The notes under the pieces: model-generated | Seen by the model: only the letters and a program-made list of their open reading frames with translations | What the model was told of the DNA's origin: nothing | Databases searched by the model: none | Shown here: one piece after another, positions 27,508 through 37,191 of the stretch | How positions within the stretch are numbered: the stretch's first letter is position 1 | How the letters are laid out: every line of letters begins with the position of its first letter | Source: Bacillus pumilus | Lineage (GTDB): Bacteria > Bacillota > Bacilli > Bacillales > Bacillaceae | Reading direction: 5' to 3' | Assembly (NCBI RefSeq): GCF_003431975.1 | Contig: NZ_CP027116.1 | Span: 992,001 to 1,056,000 of the forward strand | DNA: 64,000 nucleotides | Made by a program: the position numbers and the translations under genes

Positions 27508-28797
27508 TTAGCTTGAAAGCTGTGTCGGTTCAGGTACATCTTGTCCAGTCATCACGCGATGTCCTTTTTCAGGGTCATATTGACCTTCCCATTTAGACAT
27601 CACGACAGCTGCAAGTGCATTTCCTGTTAAGTTGACAACCGTGCGCGCCATATCCATGATACGGTCCACACCAGCAATAAATGCAAGACCCTCGGCAGGT
27701 ACACCGATTGTTCCTAATGTGGCAAGTAATACAACAAAGGACGTACCAGGAACGGCAGCCATACCTTTAGATGTTACCATCAGCACAAGAATAAGTGTGA
27801 GCTGCTGGACGATCGTCAGGTCAATGCCGTATACCTGTGCAAGGAATAGCGCAGCGATGGCTTGGTACAAGACAGAGCCGTCCAGGTTAAATGTATAACC
27901 GATTGGGATAACGAAAGAAACAATTCCCTTTGGACACCCGATGCGCTCCATTTTATCCATGACTCTTGGTAAAACTGTTTCAGAGCTGGATGTACTAAAG
28001 GCTAGAAGCATTTCGTCTTTCATGTAAGCAAGAAATCTGAAAATATTGACGCCAATCATCTTTCCAATCATTCCGAATACAACGATAAGGAAGAGAGCGA
28101 GCGCAAAATAAACAAGACCTACGAGCTTACCTAATGAAATAAGAGATTCAAGACCAAATTTTGATACGGTCACACCAATGAGTGCGAAGACACCAAATGG
28201 TGCAGCTTTCATTACAACATTGACGACATGGAACATGGCGTGTGATACACCCTCGAAGAAGGCGAGTACAGGTTTACCGCGTTCACCAATGGCTGAAACG
28301 CCGAGTGCAAACAGCACAGTGAAGAAAATAATCGCAAGCAAATCACCTTCCGCCAATGATTGGAAGAAGTTCGTCGGAACGATATGAAGGAACGTATCAG
28401 CAACTGATTTGCTGCTTTGTTCTTTTTCCGTTTCAACATACTGGCTAATATCTTGTTTTTCCGTATGACCAAAGTCAACGCCTGCACCAGGTTGTACAAA
28501 GTTTGCAAGCACGAGACCAAGGATAATCGCAAATGTTGTAATGATTTCAAAATAAAGAATGGTTCTAAAACCAAGCTTCCCTACCTTTTTACCATCACCT
28601 GCACCTGCTACCCCTAGAATTAAGCTCGAAACGACAATTGGTATGACAATCATCTTAATGAGCCTTAAGAAGAAGTCTCCGATTGGTTTTAAGTATGTCT
28701 CAACGCCTGGGTTACCAAAAAAGATTGCCCCAACAACGACACCGAGAATAAGACCGATTAGGATTTGAGTAGCTAATCCAAATTTTAATTTTTTCAT
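27508..28797 (-). CDS. gltT: Proton/sodium-glutamate symporter GltT
   Basis: 429 residues from ATG 28797, with AGGGAGGAAA upstream; the length equals B. subtilis GltT. It is a dicarboxylate/amino acid:cation symporter with eight membrane segments and two re-entrant loops: the serine-rich AFSTSSSETVLPR, the binding loop PIGYTFNLDGSVLYQ, and MARTVVNLTGNALAAVV. It imports glutamate and aspartate. Confidence 0.95.
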   Translation of the reverse strand: MKKLKFGLATQILIGLILGVVVGAIFFGNPGVETYLKPIGDFFLRLIKMIVIPIVVSSLILGVAGAGDGKKVGKLGFRTILYFEIITTFAIILGLVLANFVQPGAGVDFGHTEKQDISQYVETEKEQSSKSVADTFLHIVPTNFFQSLAEGDLLAIIFFTVLFALGVSAIGERGKPVLAFFEGVSHAMFHVVNVVMKAAPFGVFALIGVTVSKFGLESLISLGKLVGLVYFALALFLIVVFGMIGKMIGVNIFRFLAYMKDEMLLAFSTSSSETVLPRVMDKMERIGCPKGIVSFVIPIGYTFNLDGSVLYQAIAALFLAQVYGIDLTIVQQLTLILVLMVTSKGMAAVPGTSFVVLLATLGTIGVPAEGLAFIAGVDRIMDMARTVVNLTGNALAAVVMSKWEGQYDPEKGHRVMTGQDVPEPTQLSS

Positions 28798-28979
28798 AGA
28801 TTTCCTCCCTGACATATTTCATTAAAGGAATATTCCCATCATATTAAGTTTTAATATATGAATTAAAGTATAACTAAAATTAAAGAGTTTCGTCCATGAT
28901 TAAATGATATTAAGAAAATACAAAATTATATGAAAAAATGGACATTTCGAACCTCCTAAAACATTTCAAATCAATAAAA

Positions 28980-29125
28980 AGTGCCTTCAGCACTAAAAGT
29001 CATCAGATGAAAATACTAAAAAACCCTTTTATATCAAGGGTTTTACCTTTTTACCTATTTTTCAGAAAAAATAAAAAGCACTTTAGACTCCAACCGATGG
29101 AAGGGGAAAAAAGTGCTTTTTATTT
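28980..29125 (-). terminator. Three hairpins between gltT and yhfH
   Basis: 28980-28994 (AGTGC / GCACT) is followed by a T run on the minus strand. 29020-29044 is a nine-base stem AAAACCCTT / AAGGGTTTT. 29069-29125 is AAAAAGCACTT / AAGTGCTTTTT with a long loop and T runs on both sides. The last is the likely terminator of yhfH. Bases 28816-29137 hold no other gene. Confidence 0.55.
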
Positions 29126-29137
29126 CAATTTATTTCC

Positions 29138-29275
29138 TTATTTAAGATAAATTACTTGTGAGCATTCCTCACATTCATTACCATAACACTCGTGCTGTTC
29201 CATTAATTCATTTCCACATTTTGTGCATTTTTTTGAGGGCAAATTTCTAAAAAACTCAGTGATTTTTCCTAGCAT
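29138..29275 (-). CDS. yhfH: YhfH family small zinc-finger protein
   Basis: 45 residues with GGAGG upstream of ATG 29275. CTKCGNEL and, 18 residues on, CEECSQV form a four-cysteine zinc ribbon; another Cys lies between them. Length, motif and position between gltT and yhfI match the YhfH family. Function unknown. Confidence 0.8.
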   Translation of the reverse strand: MLGKITEFFRNLPSKKCTKCGNELMEQHECYGNECEECSQVIYLK

Positions 29276-29306
29276 TTGTCATCCTCCAATACGTTTTGTT
29301 GCTATC

Positions 29307-29342
29307 ATTGTATTATAACAGATTAATAATTGTCAATCTGTT
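29307..29342 (-). promoter_or_regulatory. yhfH promoter embedded in a palindrome
   Basis: On the minus strand TTGACA (29331-29336), an 18-base spacer and TACAAT (29307-29312). The -35 lies within a perfect inverted repeat AACAGATT-N10-AATCTGTT (29317-29342) between the divergent yhfH and yhfI, a possible operator. Confidence 0.45.
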
Positions 29343-29425
29343 TTGTAACAATAGGCAAGAAGAATGCTTTTTTTATGAAAAATGGGTATATTGTAAGAAG
29401 GGGATTTTTAGAAAAGGAGGGAAAA

Positions 29426-30175
29426 ATGACGATGAAATTAACCATCATTGGATGCTACGGTGGGTTTCCAGCAGCTGGTGAAGCGACGTCAGGATACCTT
29501 TTTGAATCTGAGGGCTTTCGGCTGCTTATAGACTGCGGGAGTGGTGTTCTTTCAAAACTGCAGCAATACATTGATATAGAAGAACTAGATGCTGTTCTCC
29601 TTTCTCATTATCACCATGATCATATTGCAGATATCGGACCACTCCAATATGCGAAGCTAGTGGGATATCATTTAGGAAAAAGCAGCGGTCCGCTTCCGAT
29701 CTATGGACATACGGGTGACAAAGAAGCATTTGGACGGCTTTCGGATGACGTACATACTAAGGCAAAGCCTTATCAGCCAGATGAAGGTATTCAAATTGGT
29801 CCATTTCAAATGGACTTTTTGAAAACGGTTCATCCGGCAGAATGCTATGCCATGAGAATTCAGGCAGAATCTGCTGTAGTGGTGTATACAGCAGACTCAA
29901 GTTATCAGGATGCATTTATCCCATTTAGTAAGGATGCAGATCTGCTCATTGCCGAAAGTAATTTTTACGCTGGACAGGACGGATCAGGTGCAGGACATAT
30001 GAACAGTACAGACGTGGGGAAGCTTGCAAAGGAAGCAAACGTTAGTGAGCTCATCATCACGCATCTGCCTCATTTTGGTCGCCATAAAGACCTAGTCAAT
30101 GAAGCACAGGCGTTATATACTGGCAATATACAGCTTGCCCATTCAGGGCTTAGATGGAACAAGGAAGGAAGATAG
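29426..30175 (+). CDS. yhfI: Metallo-beta-lactamase fold hydrolase YhfI
   Basis: 249 residues from ATG 29426, with AAAGGAGG five bases upstream; a second ATG two codons on is possible. The metal-binding SHYHHDHIADIGP and later His and Asp ligands (HPAECY, YTADSSY, ITHLPHFG) mark an RNase Z/phosphodiesterase-like hydrolase. The substrate is unknown. It ends two bases before lplJ, so both are probably one transcript. Confidence 0.88.
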   Translation: MTMKLTIIGCYGGFPAAGEATSGYLFESEGFRLLIDCGSGVLSKLQQYIDIEELDAVLLSHYHHDHIADIGPLQYAKLVGYHLGKSSGPLPIYGHTGDKEAFGRLSDDVHTKAKPYQPDEGIQIGPFQMDFLKTVHPAECYAMRIQAESAVVVYTADSSYQDAFIPFSKDADLLIAESNFYAGQDGSGAGHMNSTDVGKLAKEANVSELIITHLPHFGRHKDLVNEAQALYTGNIQLAHSGLRWNKEGR

Positions 30176-30177
30176 AG

Positions 30178-31167
30178 ATGCTGTTTATCGATAACGAACA
30201 ACATTATGATCCAATGATTAATTTAGCAATTGAAGAGTATTGCTTAAAATATTTAGATCCTGAAGAAACGTATTTACTGTTTTACATCAATCAGCCGTCG
30301 ATTATTATTGGAAAGAACCAAAATACAATAGAAGAAATCAATACGAAGTATGTAGAAGACAACGGCATTAAAGTTGTCCGGCGTCTGTCCGGTGGTGGAG
30401 CAGTTTACCATGACAAAGGAAACTTAAACTTCAGCTTCATCACAAAAGACGATGGGGACAGCTTCCATAATTTTAAGAAGTTCACCGAGCCAGTCATCAA
30501 AGCGCTTGAAAAGCTAGGTGTCAAAGCGGAATTAAGCGGGAGAAATGACATTATGGCAGATGGACGGAAAATTTCTGGAAATGCGCAGTTCGCTACAAGA
30601 GGACGTATTTTCAGCCATGGTACGCTGCTGTTTGATTCAGAAATTGAACATGTAGTGTCGGCATTAAATGTGAAAAAAGAAAAAATTGAATCAAAAGGTA
30701 TTAAATCCATTAGAAGCAGGGTCGCTAATATTAGTGAACTGATGGATCAAAAGATGTCGACAGAAGAATTTAGAAAAATCCTTTTAAGCTACATTTTTGA
30801 TACGAATGGAGAAGTGCCTCAATATCAGTTGACTGAGAAGGATTGGGAAAAGATTCACGAGATTTCTCGGGATCGATATCAAAAATGGGAATGGAACTAC
30901 GGCCGTTCACCGAAGTTTAATTTACAGCATTCTAAAAGATTCCCAGCAGGCTCCATTGATCTTCGGTTAGAAGTGAAAAAAGGCAACATTCAAGACTGCA
31001 AAATCTTTGGTGATTTCTTTGGTGTAGGGGATATTGCTGATATTGAAAAAAAATTAATTGGACAACAGTATGACCGTAAAACAATCAGCGACGTATTAGA
31101 AGATATGGATATGCGTCACTACTTCGGTAACGTGTCAAAAGAGGATTTTCTTGATTTGATTTATTAA
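30178..31167 (+). CDS. lplJ: Lipoate-protein ligase LplJ
   Basis: 329 residues from ATG 30178, with AAGGAAGG upstream (B. subtilis LplJ 331). It carries RRLSGGGAVYHDKGNLNFSF, SGRNDI and the invariant lysine region GRKISGNAQF. It activates free lipoate with ATP and attaches it to GcvH and the E2 subunits of 2-oxoacid dehydrogenases. Confidence 0.96.
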   Translation: MLFIDNEQHYDPMINLAIEEYCLKYLDPEETYLLFYINQPSIIIGKNQNTIEEINTKYVEDNGIKVVRRLSGGGAVYHDKGNLNFSFITKDDGDSFHNFKKFTEPVIKALEKLGVKAELSGRNDIMADGRKISGNAQFATRGRIFSHGTLLFDSEIEHVVSALNVKKEKIESKGIKSIRSRVANISELMDQKMSTEEFRKILLSYIFDTNGEVPQYQLTEKDWEKIHEISRDRYQKWEWNYGRSPKFNLQHSKRFPAGSIDLRLEVKKGNIQDCKIFGDFFGVGDIADIEKKLIGQQYDRKTISDVLEDMDMRHYFGNVSKEDFLDLIY

Positions 31168-31175
31168 GCAGGGAC

Positions 31176-31206
31176 AAGCACGGCTAGAGATAGCGGTGCT
31201 TTTTTA
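31176..31206 (+). terminator. Terminator after lplJ
   Basis: AAGCAC / GTGCTT stem with inner pairing and six T. Confidence 0.7.
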
Positions 31207-31236
31207 ATTGAAAGAATGAAAGCGATTTACATTTGA

Positions 31237-31310
31237 TCTTGTGGATTTTTTCGATTGTCTATTATAATAGAAGGGAGGAATGTTTGGCTATAAAATGAAT
31301 GGTCATTCAT
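31237..31310 (+). promoter_or_regulatory. lcfB promoter and FadR operator
   Basis: TTGTGG (31237-31242), an 18-base spacer and TATAAT form a weak-35 promoter. About 27 bases downstream is the perfect palindrome ATGAATG-GT-CATTCAT (31295-31310), which fits the B. subtilis FadR operator. FadR with no acyl-CoA bound should repress lcfB. Confidence 0.7.
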
Positions 31311-31338
31311 TCATTGATGACATGTAAGGGGTGGGAGA

Positions 31339-32892
31339 ATGGATTTGATCAAAAAGCTAGAGCAGACGGCGATGACGAAGGGAGACAACATCGCACTGAT
31401 CTTTGAAGGAAATAAGTGGACCTATCGAGAGCTGCTGACAAGTATCGAGCGATTTGCAGATGGATTAGTGGACGAAGGATTTCAAGCTGGGGATCATATC
31501 GCGCTTATTTTAGGGAATTCACCGCATTTTGTCATATCTTTTTATGGTGCATTAAAGGCTGGACTTATCGTTGTACCCGTCAACCCAACATACACGCCTA
31601 GTGAAATTGGCTATATGCTGATAACAGGTGATGTAAAAGGCATTGTTGCTCCTGAGCAGCTACTGCCAGTGTACGAGCAGGTGTACGAACAGCTTCCGTC
31701 TATTGAACGGGTGATTATTTGTGCAGAAAATGAATCTGCGTGCAGGTCGAGTATGAAGGAAGTATCTGATCGGCTTGTTTTCTTTGGAAAGCTAGTATCA
31801 GGTCATGCGAACGAGAGCGTGCATCCTACTATTCAGCCCGCCGATACGGCAGTTATTTTATTTACATCTGGCACGACAGGAAAACCTAAGGGTGCGATGC
31901 TCACTCATTTCAACCTTTACTCAAATGCAAGAGACATCGCTGAATATCTATCGATTGATGAAAAGGATAAGGTCATTGCCGCTTTGCCGATGTTCCATGT
32001 ATTTTGTTTAACGGTTTGTATGAATGCACCATTGATTCATGGCGCGACCATTTATGTCCTGCCTCATTTCAGCCCATCAGAGCTTTTGTGTTTGATGGAA
32101 AAAGAGAAGCCAACGTTATTTGTTGGGGTACCTACCATGTATAACTATTTGTACCGCCAGGAGGGGCACGAGGAGGCGATGTCCTCAGTGAGAATTTGTA
32201 TATCAGGCGGTGCCTCAATGCCTGTTGCCTTATTGCACGGTTTTGAGAAAAAATTCGGTGTCACCGTGCTGGAAGGCTATGGATTATCAGAGGCTTCTCC
32301 GGTGACTGCATTCAATCCCCTTGACGGAAAAAGAAAACCCGGTTCAGTTGGGACCGACATTATGAATGTGAAGAATAAGATTGTGAATGAACTTGGAGAA
32401 GAAGTCGGTCCAAATGAAGTCGGAGAGCTGATAGCAAAAGGACCAAACATTATGAAAGGCTATTATCAAATGCCAGAAGATACAGAAGCTGCACTAAGAG
32501 ACGGCTGGCTGTATACTGGTGATTTGGCGAGAAGAGATGAAGAAGGATATATTTATATTGTCGATCGGAAAAAAGATATGATTCTTGTCGGCGGTTATAA
32601 TGTATATCCAAGAGAAGTAGAAGAAGTGCTTTATCAACATGAAGCTGTAGCAGAAGCCGTCGTCATCGGTGTGCCAGATCCGAATACCGGAGAGGCTGTC
32701 GTCTGTTACATTTCCCCTAAGAAACATGCTCACATCGATCAAGAAGACATCATCACACATTGTTCACGCTATTTAGCGAAATATAAGCAGCCCCAAACGA
32801 TCCATTTCATTGATGATATTCCAAAAAACACAACAGGTAAAATTTTAAGACGAGCGTTAAAGGACAAGTATCAAGCAGAAGAGAGTAAATAA
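31339..32892 (+). CDS. lcfB: Long-chain fatty-acid-CoA ligase LcfB
   Basis: 517 residues of the acyl-adenylate family: AMP-binding loop [41 protein letters not shown] and the C-terminal lysine region [10 protein letters not shown]. It activates fatty acids to acyl-CoA for beta-oxidation. It starts at ATG 31339 after GGGGTGGGAG and carries a FadR-type operator in its leader. Confidence 0.94.
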   Translation: MDLIKKLEQTAMTKGDNIALIFEGNKWTYRELLTSIERFADGLVDEGFQAGDHIALILGNSPHFVISFYGALKAGLIVVPVNPTYTPSEIGYMLITGDVKGIVAPEQLLPVYEQVYEQLPSIERVIICAENESACRSSMKEVSDRLVFFGKLVSGHANESVHPTIQPADTAVILFTSGTTGKPKGAMLTHFNLYSNARDIAEYLSIDEKDKVIAALPMFHVFCLTVCMNAPLIHGATIYVLPHFSPSELLCLMEKEKPTLFVGVPTMYNYLYRQEGHEEAMSSVRICISGGASMPVALLHGFEKKFGVTVLEGYGLSEASPVTAFNPLDGKRKPGSVGTDIMNVKNKIVNELGEEVGPNEVGELIAKGPNIMKGYYQMPEDTEAALRDGWLYTGDLARRDEEGYIYIVDRKKDMILVGGYNVYPREVEEVLYQHEAVAEAVVIGVPDPNTGEAVVCYISPKKHAHIDQEDIITHCSRYLAKYKQPQTIHFIDDIPKNTTGKILRRALKDKYQAEESK

Positions 32893-32922
32893 AAAAGGGA
32901 GTCTCTTATGAGGAGGCTCCTT

Positions 32923-33010
32923 CAGCGTGTAAATAAACGCTCGCGTCTTGCAAGTGTTTCTGTCACGCTGAAAAGAGACAAAGGGCTAAAATAACATTTT
33001 AGCCCTTTTG
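32923..33010 (+). repeat. Dispersed element copy D (short)
   Basis: CAGCGTG (32923) to CACGCTG (32970) is a 48-base shortened core, followed by the conserved tail and the AGGGCTAAAAT / ATTTTAGCCCT hairpin that also carries the yhfM stop codon. An imperfect terminator stem for lcfB lies just before it (32897-32920). Confidence 0.65.
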
Positions 33011-33406
33011 AATGGCTTCTTTTAACTGTTTCTGAAAAGAATTCGACTGTTTTTGATTCAATTCATAATACGTGCCATCTACTAAAAAAACGACCTGTGA
33101 TCGGTTTGTCCAGAGCTGAAAGGTGGTGCCGTTCGTTCGCCCATACATCACCTTAGCAATATAATCGGGTCCTTTTATATTTTTTTTGAGATGATTGCTT
33201 GTTTGCTTGCCTTTGTTTAATTCTTCAATTAAATCTTCTGCTGTATCTTTATCATCTATTTCATAGGAAATGGACTCGTTCGCAGGTGAAAGCAGCAATT
33301 TTTCTACTCGATTTTCATCAAAGGTTTCGCTCGTCCGGCTGAACACATAAAAGAAGGTAATAAGTAAAAGTCCAAAGATCACAACTCCTGCAAGGATTTT
33401 CTTCAT
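32999..33406 (-). CDS. yhfM: YhfM, small exported or membrane-anchored protein
   Basis: 135 residues from ATG 33406, with GGAGG upstream. An N-terminal membrane anchor (residues 4-22) precedes a small extracytoplasmic domain with YELNQKQSNSFQKQLKEA near the end. Position between lcfB and yhfN matches yhfM. The stop codon lies inside the hairpin of a dispersed repeat. Function unknown. Confidence 0.8.
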   Translation of the reverse strand: MKKILAGVVIFGLLLITFFYVFSRTSETFDENRVEKLLLSPANESISYEIDDKDTAEDLIEELNKGKQTSNHLKKNIKGPDYIAKVMYGRTNGTTFQLWTNRSQVVFLVDGTYYELNQKQSNSFQKQLKEAIQKG

Positions 33407-33584
33407 TTCGATCCTCCAACTCACTATTTTATATGTAGCATCTCCGATTTTTGAGTAGCATAATCATTTTTTTCGTGAAAGCTTTTTCAGATAGGGCATG
33501 CTATGATGGAGCCACATGAGACAGGTTCTAAACAAAAATATGGATGATTAGAATAGAGAGAGGAATGGAAAGGAGGCTAACCGA

Positions 33585-34868
33585 ATGCGAATACGTAAAT
33601 GGGCAGCTCTTGCAACGGTAGCATACATATTATACGGTCTTTTTATTTATTCTTATTTGTATCTGTTGGGGGATTCAGCGGTTCCTGAAAGTGTGAAAGG
33701 AACAAGTGCAGATCCGCATACCTTTATGACAAGCCATGAGCTTGTCATCAGCGAGAATTTCTCGAACATCCGTAACCTGCTGTATTTCATCACAATTCCG
33801 TTAGATTGGTATGTCTTTTTCCTTTTGCTCATTTCAGGATTTTCTCGGAAGTTAGCAGACTGGAGCCTGGCAGCAGCTCGTTTTACATTGTTAAGCAAAT
33901 TGGTGTATGTGTTTGTGCTATCGCTTTTGACAATGCTGATTTCAATGCCTATTAAATGGATTGGTTATCAGATTTCTTTGCACTACGGAGTATCTGCTCA
34001 AAGTACGGCAAGCTGGTTTAAAGACCAAACATTAGATTTCTGGATTCAATATCCGCTTCTTGCCTTATGTGCAATCGTCTTCTTTTGGCTCATTCAAAAG
34101 AGAAGAAAACGGTGGTGGCTGTATGCATGGGGTTTGACAGTCCCATTCACGTTGTTCCTCTTCTTTATACAGCCGGTCGTCATTGATCCGTTATATAACA
34201 ATTTTTATCCACTAAAGGATCAAGCTCTTGAGGATAAAATATTAACGCTTGCAGACAAAGCACATATTCCGGCAGACCATGTCTATGAGGTCAATATGTC
34301 TGAGAAAACGAATACGATGAACGCTTATGTCACAGGGATTGGTGAAAATAAGCGTATCGTCTTATGGGACACGACACTGCAAAAGCTGAAAGATCGTGAA
34401 ATTTTATTTATCATGGCGCATGAAATGGGACATTACGTTATGAAGCATGTTTATATAGGATTAGCAGGATATTTAGTGCTGTCACTTGCTGGTTTATTTG
34501 CGATCGATCGTCTTTATTTTTATTTGTATCAAAAGGGAGCGGCCTTGTTTCGGCTGAAGGGGTCACACGACATTGCCGCTCTTCCGCTTCTTCTCATCAT
34601 CGTATCTGCGCTGTCATTTTCGGTTTCACCTTTTACAAATGCAGTATCTAGGCATCAAGAGCGAGCGGCAGATGAATATGCGGTGAACCTGACAAAAGAC
34701 GGGGAGTCAGGGGTGACCTCTTTTCAAAAGCTTGCAAAATCAGGGCTGTCACAGGTGAATCCACCCCTTTTAGTGAAGGTCTTTCGCTATGGACACCCAA
34801 CCATGATGGAGAGAATCATGGAGATGGAAGAAGCAGCGAAAAAAGAAGAAGCAACGCATAAGCAATAA
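33585..34868 (+). CDS. yhfN: M48 family membrane metalloprotease YhfN (Ste24-like)
   Basis: 427 residues (B. subtilis YhfN 426) with GGAGG before ATG 33585. There are about five membrane segments in the N-terminal 200 residues and two more after the active site. The zinc site HEMGH is at residues 279-283, with the downstream Glu in ERAADEYAV. It resembles CAAX prenyl proteases but works in bacteria as a membrane quality-control protease; natural substrates are unknown. Confidence 0.92.
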   Translation: MRIRKWAALATVAYILYGLFIYSYLYLLGDSAVPESVKGTSADPHTFMTSHELVISENFSNIRNLLYFITIPLDWYVFFLLLISGFSRKLADWSLAAARFTLLSKLVYVFVLSLLTMLISMPIKWIGYQISLHYGVSAQSTASWFKDQTLDFWIQYPLLALCAIVFFWLIQKRRKRWWLYAWGLTVPFTLFLFFIQPVVIDPLYNNFYPLKDQALEDKILTLADKAHIPADHVYEVNMSEKTNTMNAYVTGIGENKRIVLWDTTLQKLKDREILFIMAHEMGHYVMKHVYIGLAGYLVLSLAGLFAIDRLYFYLYQKGAALFRLKGSHDIAALPLLLIIVSALSFSVSPFTNAVSRHQERAADEYAVNLTKDGESGVTSFQKLAKSGLSQVNPPLLVKVFRYGHPTMMERIMEMEEAAKKEEATHKQ

Positions 34869-34899
34869 AAAAATCCGGCTGGATGAGCCGGATTTTTTT
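34867..34899. terminator. Bidirectional terminator between yhfN and aprE
   Basis: AATCCGGCT / AGCCGGATT stem with A and T runs. Confidence 0.85.
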
Positions 34900-34908
34900 C
34901 ACACTTGT

Positions 34909-36060
34909 TTAGTTAGAAGCCGCTTGAACGTTGATTAATCCTTTTCCGTAATAGAAGGAGTTACCAAGCGGTGTTGCCGTGTTTTCTAAGCGCTGGCGAA
35001 CCTGAGAAGTTGATAGATTCGGATACTTAGAAAGGATAAGCGCTGCTGCTCCTGCTACATGAGGAGATGCCATAGACGTTCCAGTATAAGAGGTGTATCC
35101 ACTACTTGGTACTGTACTTAAAATTGAAGTACCAGGTGCAGAAACATCTAATTCAGGGCCTGCGCTGGAAGACGAGTTTCTCACATTGCTGCTGTTCACA
35201 TTCGCAACGGCAATGGTAGAATCATATTTTGCTGGATAGCCAACTGTACTTGTAGAGCCTGTGGAACCTGAGTTACCTGCGGCCGCCACAACAACGACTC
35301 CACGGTTATTCGCTGTATCAACGGCATTTTTAAGTGCTGTTGAACCGTTTGGCCCGCCTAAGCTCATGTTGATGACATCCATGTTATTGGCTACAGCCCA
35401 TTCAATACCGCTAATGATCCAGCTGTATTGTCCGTCGCCATAGCGGTCTAATACTTTAACAGCATATAGGGAAGCTCTTGGAGCGACCCCAAGGACACCA
35501 ATTGTGTTATCAAGGGCAGCAATAGTTCCGGCTACGTGAGTTCCGTGTGATTGAAAATCTTGGGTGGCATTTGGCTCTGAAGGGACGAAGCTGGCACCGC
35601 CTGCAACATTTAAGTCAGGGTGTGCAGCGTGGATTCCAGTATCAAGGACAGCTACTTTGACATTAGCACCTTTATAACCTTGAGCGTGTACAGCTGGAGC
35701 TTTGATTTGAGGGATTCCGTAAGGGACGGTTTGTGCATATGCTTCTGCTTTGTGGTCTTCTTCTACGTAAGCAATGCTAGGGTCATGTTCAAGTTTTTTG
35801 GCGGCTTGTTCGGACATTTTTACTTGGGCGGCATTAATGAGGCGGTATTGTTTTTCAAGTTTTCCACCATTTTGAGTCACCGCTTGTTTTTTAGAGCTGT
35901 TTGTGGTGGCAGAAGCTTTAAAGCCAACAATATAGCTCTTTTCACTATCTGACTTTGAGACCGTCTCAGCATTCGCCATAGAGCCTCCAAACCCAGCTGA
36001 AAACAGTAGAGGGACAGCCAATAAAACACTTGTCATCACATTTTTCTTTTTCACGCACAT
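34909..36060 (-). CDS. aprE: Subtilisin-type alkaline serine protease AprE
   Basis: 383 residues: a signal peptide ending near SMANA, an inhibitor I9 propeptide, and a 275-residue mature enzyme starting [14 protein letters not shown] at residue 109. The catalytic triad is Asp140 ([14 protein letters not shown]), His172 (SHGTHVAGT) and Ser329 (GTSMASPHV). It has no cysteines in the mature part, as usual. It is secreted, needs PrsA for folding, and in B. subtilis is controlled by ScoC (hpr), AbrB, SinR and DegU. The closest match I recall is B. pumilus AprE. Confidence 0.97.
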   Translation of the reverse strand: MCVKKKNVMTSVLLAVPLLFSAGFGGSMANAETVSKSDSEKSYIVGFKASATTNSSKKQAVTQNGGKLEKQYRLINAAQVKMSEQAAKKLEHDPSIAYVEEDHKAEAYAQTVPYGIPQIKAPAVHAQGYKGANVKVAVLDTGIHAAHPDLNVAGGASFVPSEPNATQDFQSHGTHVAGTIAALDNTIGVLGVAPRASLYAVKVLDRYGDGQYSWIISGIEWAVANNMDVINMSLGGPNGSTALKNAVDTANNRGVVVVAAAGNSGSTGSTSTVGYPAKYDSTIAVANVNSSNVRNSSSSAGPELDVSAPGTSILSTVPSSGYTSYTGTSMASPHVAGAAALILSKYPNLSTSQVRQRLENTATPLGNSFYYGKGLINVQAASN

Positions 36061-36404
36061 TCCACATCCCTTTTTTCTTATTTCAGAATAATCATCCGTA
36101 GTCTATAAGAATGATCTGTTTGATTATTCTGTATATTCAGTTTAATGGAAGTAGGCAAATAAGAGTAGACCCGAATTTTTGTGAAAGTCCTAGCGAAAAT
36201 TGGGGAATTAAGTCACTTGGAAATGATAGTAAAATATGTTTATTCTCTCATTTGAGCGGTTATCTATTAAAAAGGAAGGGTGCTTTTTTTCTTATGATTC
36301 ATTTTCGGGCAAATATTCGATACCCGAAAAGCTTTAAAATAGGTAGAAACGTCTAGCATCTATTTCGAATTTCGATATAAAAAAATATTATTTTATCATT
36401 GTGT
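36061..36404. other. aprE upstream region, no gene seen
   Basis: AT-rich sequence upstream of aprE. I see no coding frame with a ribosome site and cannot place the aprE promoter with confidence. Regulator sites for a protease gene are expected here. Confidence 0.4.
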
Positions 36405-36512
36405 TTGTCAGGTCTCCGCTTCAGTGCTCGTCCTTCCTAGACTGCGAAGGTTTTCTTTCACGCTAAAAAGAAGACAAAGGGCTAAAATAAAGATCATTTT
36501 AGCCCTTTGTCA
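36405..36512 (+). repeat. Dispersed element copy C (partial)
   Basis: It matches the right half of copies A and B (GTGCTCGTCCTTCCTA, AAGGTTTTCT, CACGCT, AAGAAGACAAAGGG), then the same AGGGCTAAAAT / ATTTTAGCCCT hairpin. The left end is missing and about 50 internal bases are absent. Confidence 0.7.
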
Positions 36513-36522
36513 GAAATTTGAT

Positions 36523-36543
36523 AACCTGTTCACATAACAGGTT
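36523..36543 (-). terminator. Hairpin after yhfR
   Basis: AACCTGTT / AACAGGTT perfect eight-base stem with a five-base loop, three bases past the yhfR stop. The T run is weak. Confidence 0.5.
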
Positions 36544-36545
36544 CT

Positions 36546-37130
36546 TTAAGATGGGGAAGATTGAGTTAAATGGCTGACCACGTTGTAATCAAGGACTTTC
36601 CATTCACCATCTTTCCATTCCACATAATTTAAGCATGCATTGACAAGTCTCGTGTTCTCTAGATCTAGATGTTTATCCGCTAGCGTAGCGAGTAAAGCAT
36701 GGATGGCAGCGCCGTGCGCCACGATGAGAACTTGTTGATCTGGATAGGCTGCTCGGACTTTTTCAATTCCTTCTACCATTCGGTCTTGAATTGCTTCAAG
36801 CGGTTCCATATTTGGATACTGTTTATCTGGAAACAGCTTTTGACGTTCCTCAAACGACATACCTTCAGCGTCTCCATAATCACGTTCAATGAAATCTTCC
36901 ATGATCACAAGAGGGGCATTGATATGTTTTAAAATTAGGTGTGCTGTTTCTTTTGCCCTTGTAAGCGGACTGGAAATGACCACATCCCAATGGGCATCCT
37001 TTAAATAAAGGCCCGTTTGTTCAGCCTGCCATTTACCAGTGTCGTTTAAAGGGATATCTGTACGACCTTGAATTCGTTTCGCTGCATTCCAATCTGTTTC
37101 CCCGTGTCTGACTAGGCAAATTGTTGTCAA
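36546..37130 (-). CDS. yhfR: Histidine phosphatase YhfR (PhoE-like)
   Basis: 194 residues of the phosphoglycerate-mutase-like superfamily: the catalytic LVRHGETDWN at the N-terminus, the second arginine in SSPLTRAKETA, and the second His in IVAHGAAIHALL. The family has broad phosphatase activity. B. subtilis YhfR has 193 residues. Confidence 0.9.
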   Translation of the reverse strand: MTTICLVRHGETDWNAAKRIQGRTDIPLNDTGKWQAEQTGLYLKDAHWDVVISSPLTRAKETAHLILKHINAPLVIMEDFIERDYGDAEGMSFEERQKLFPDKQYPNMEPLEAIQDRMVEGIEKVRAAYPDQQVLIVAHGAAIHALLATLADKHLDLENTRLVNACLNYVEWKDGEWKVLDYNVVSHLTQSSPS

Positions 37131-37191
37131 TCAAATCCCGCCTTTTCTATCTTTTCTTCTATTATACTAAAGCATAAGAAAAAAGACTGGA

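Noticed and set aside
28938..29150. Plus-strand 70-codon frame between gltT and yhfI
   Set aside because: It spans three hairpins and opposes yhfH; no plausible ribosome site or conserved look.
31217..31231. cre-like sequence before lcfB (TGAAAGCGATTTACA)
   Set aside because: It is one base longer than a cre site and mismatched at the end; CcpA control is possible but not supported.
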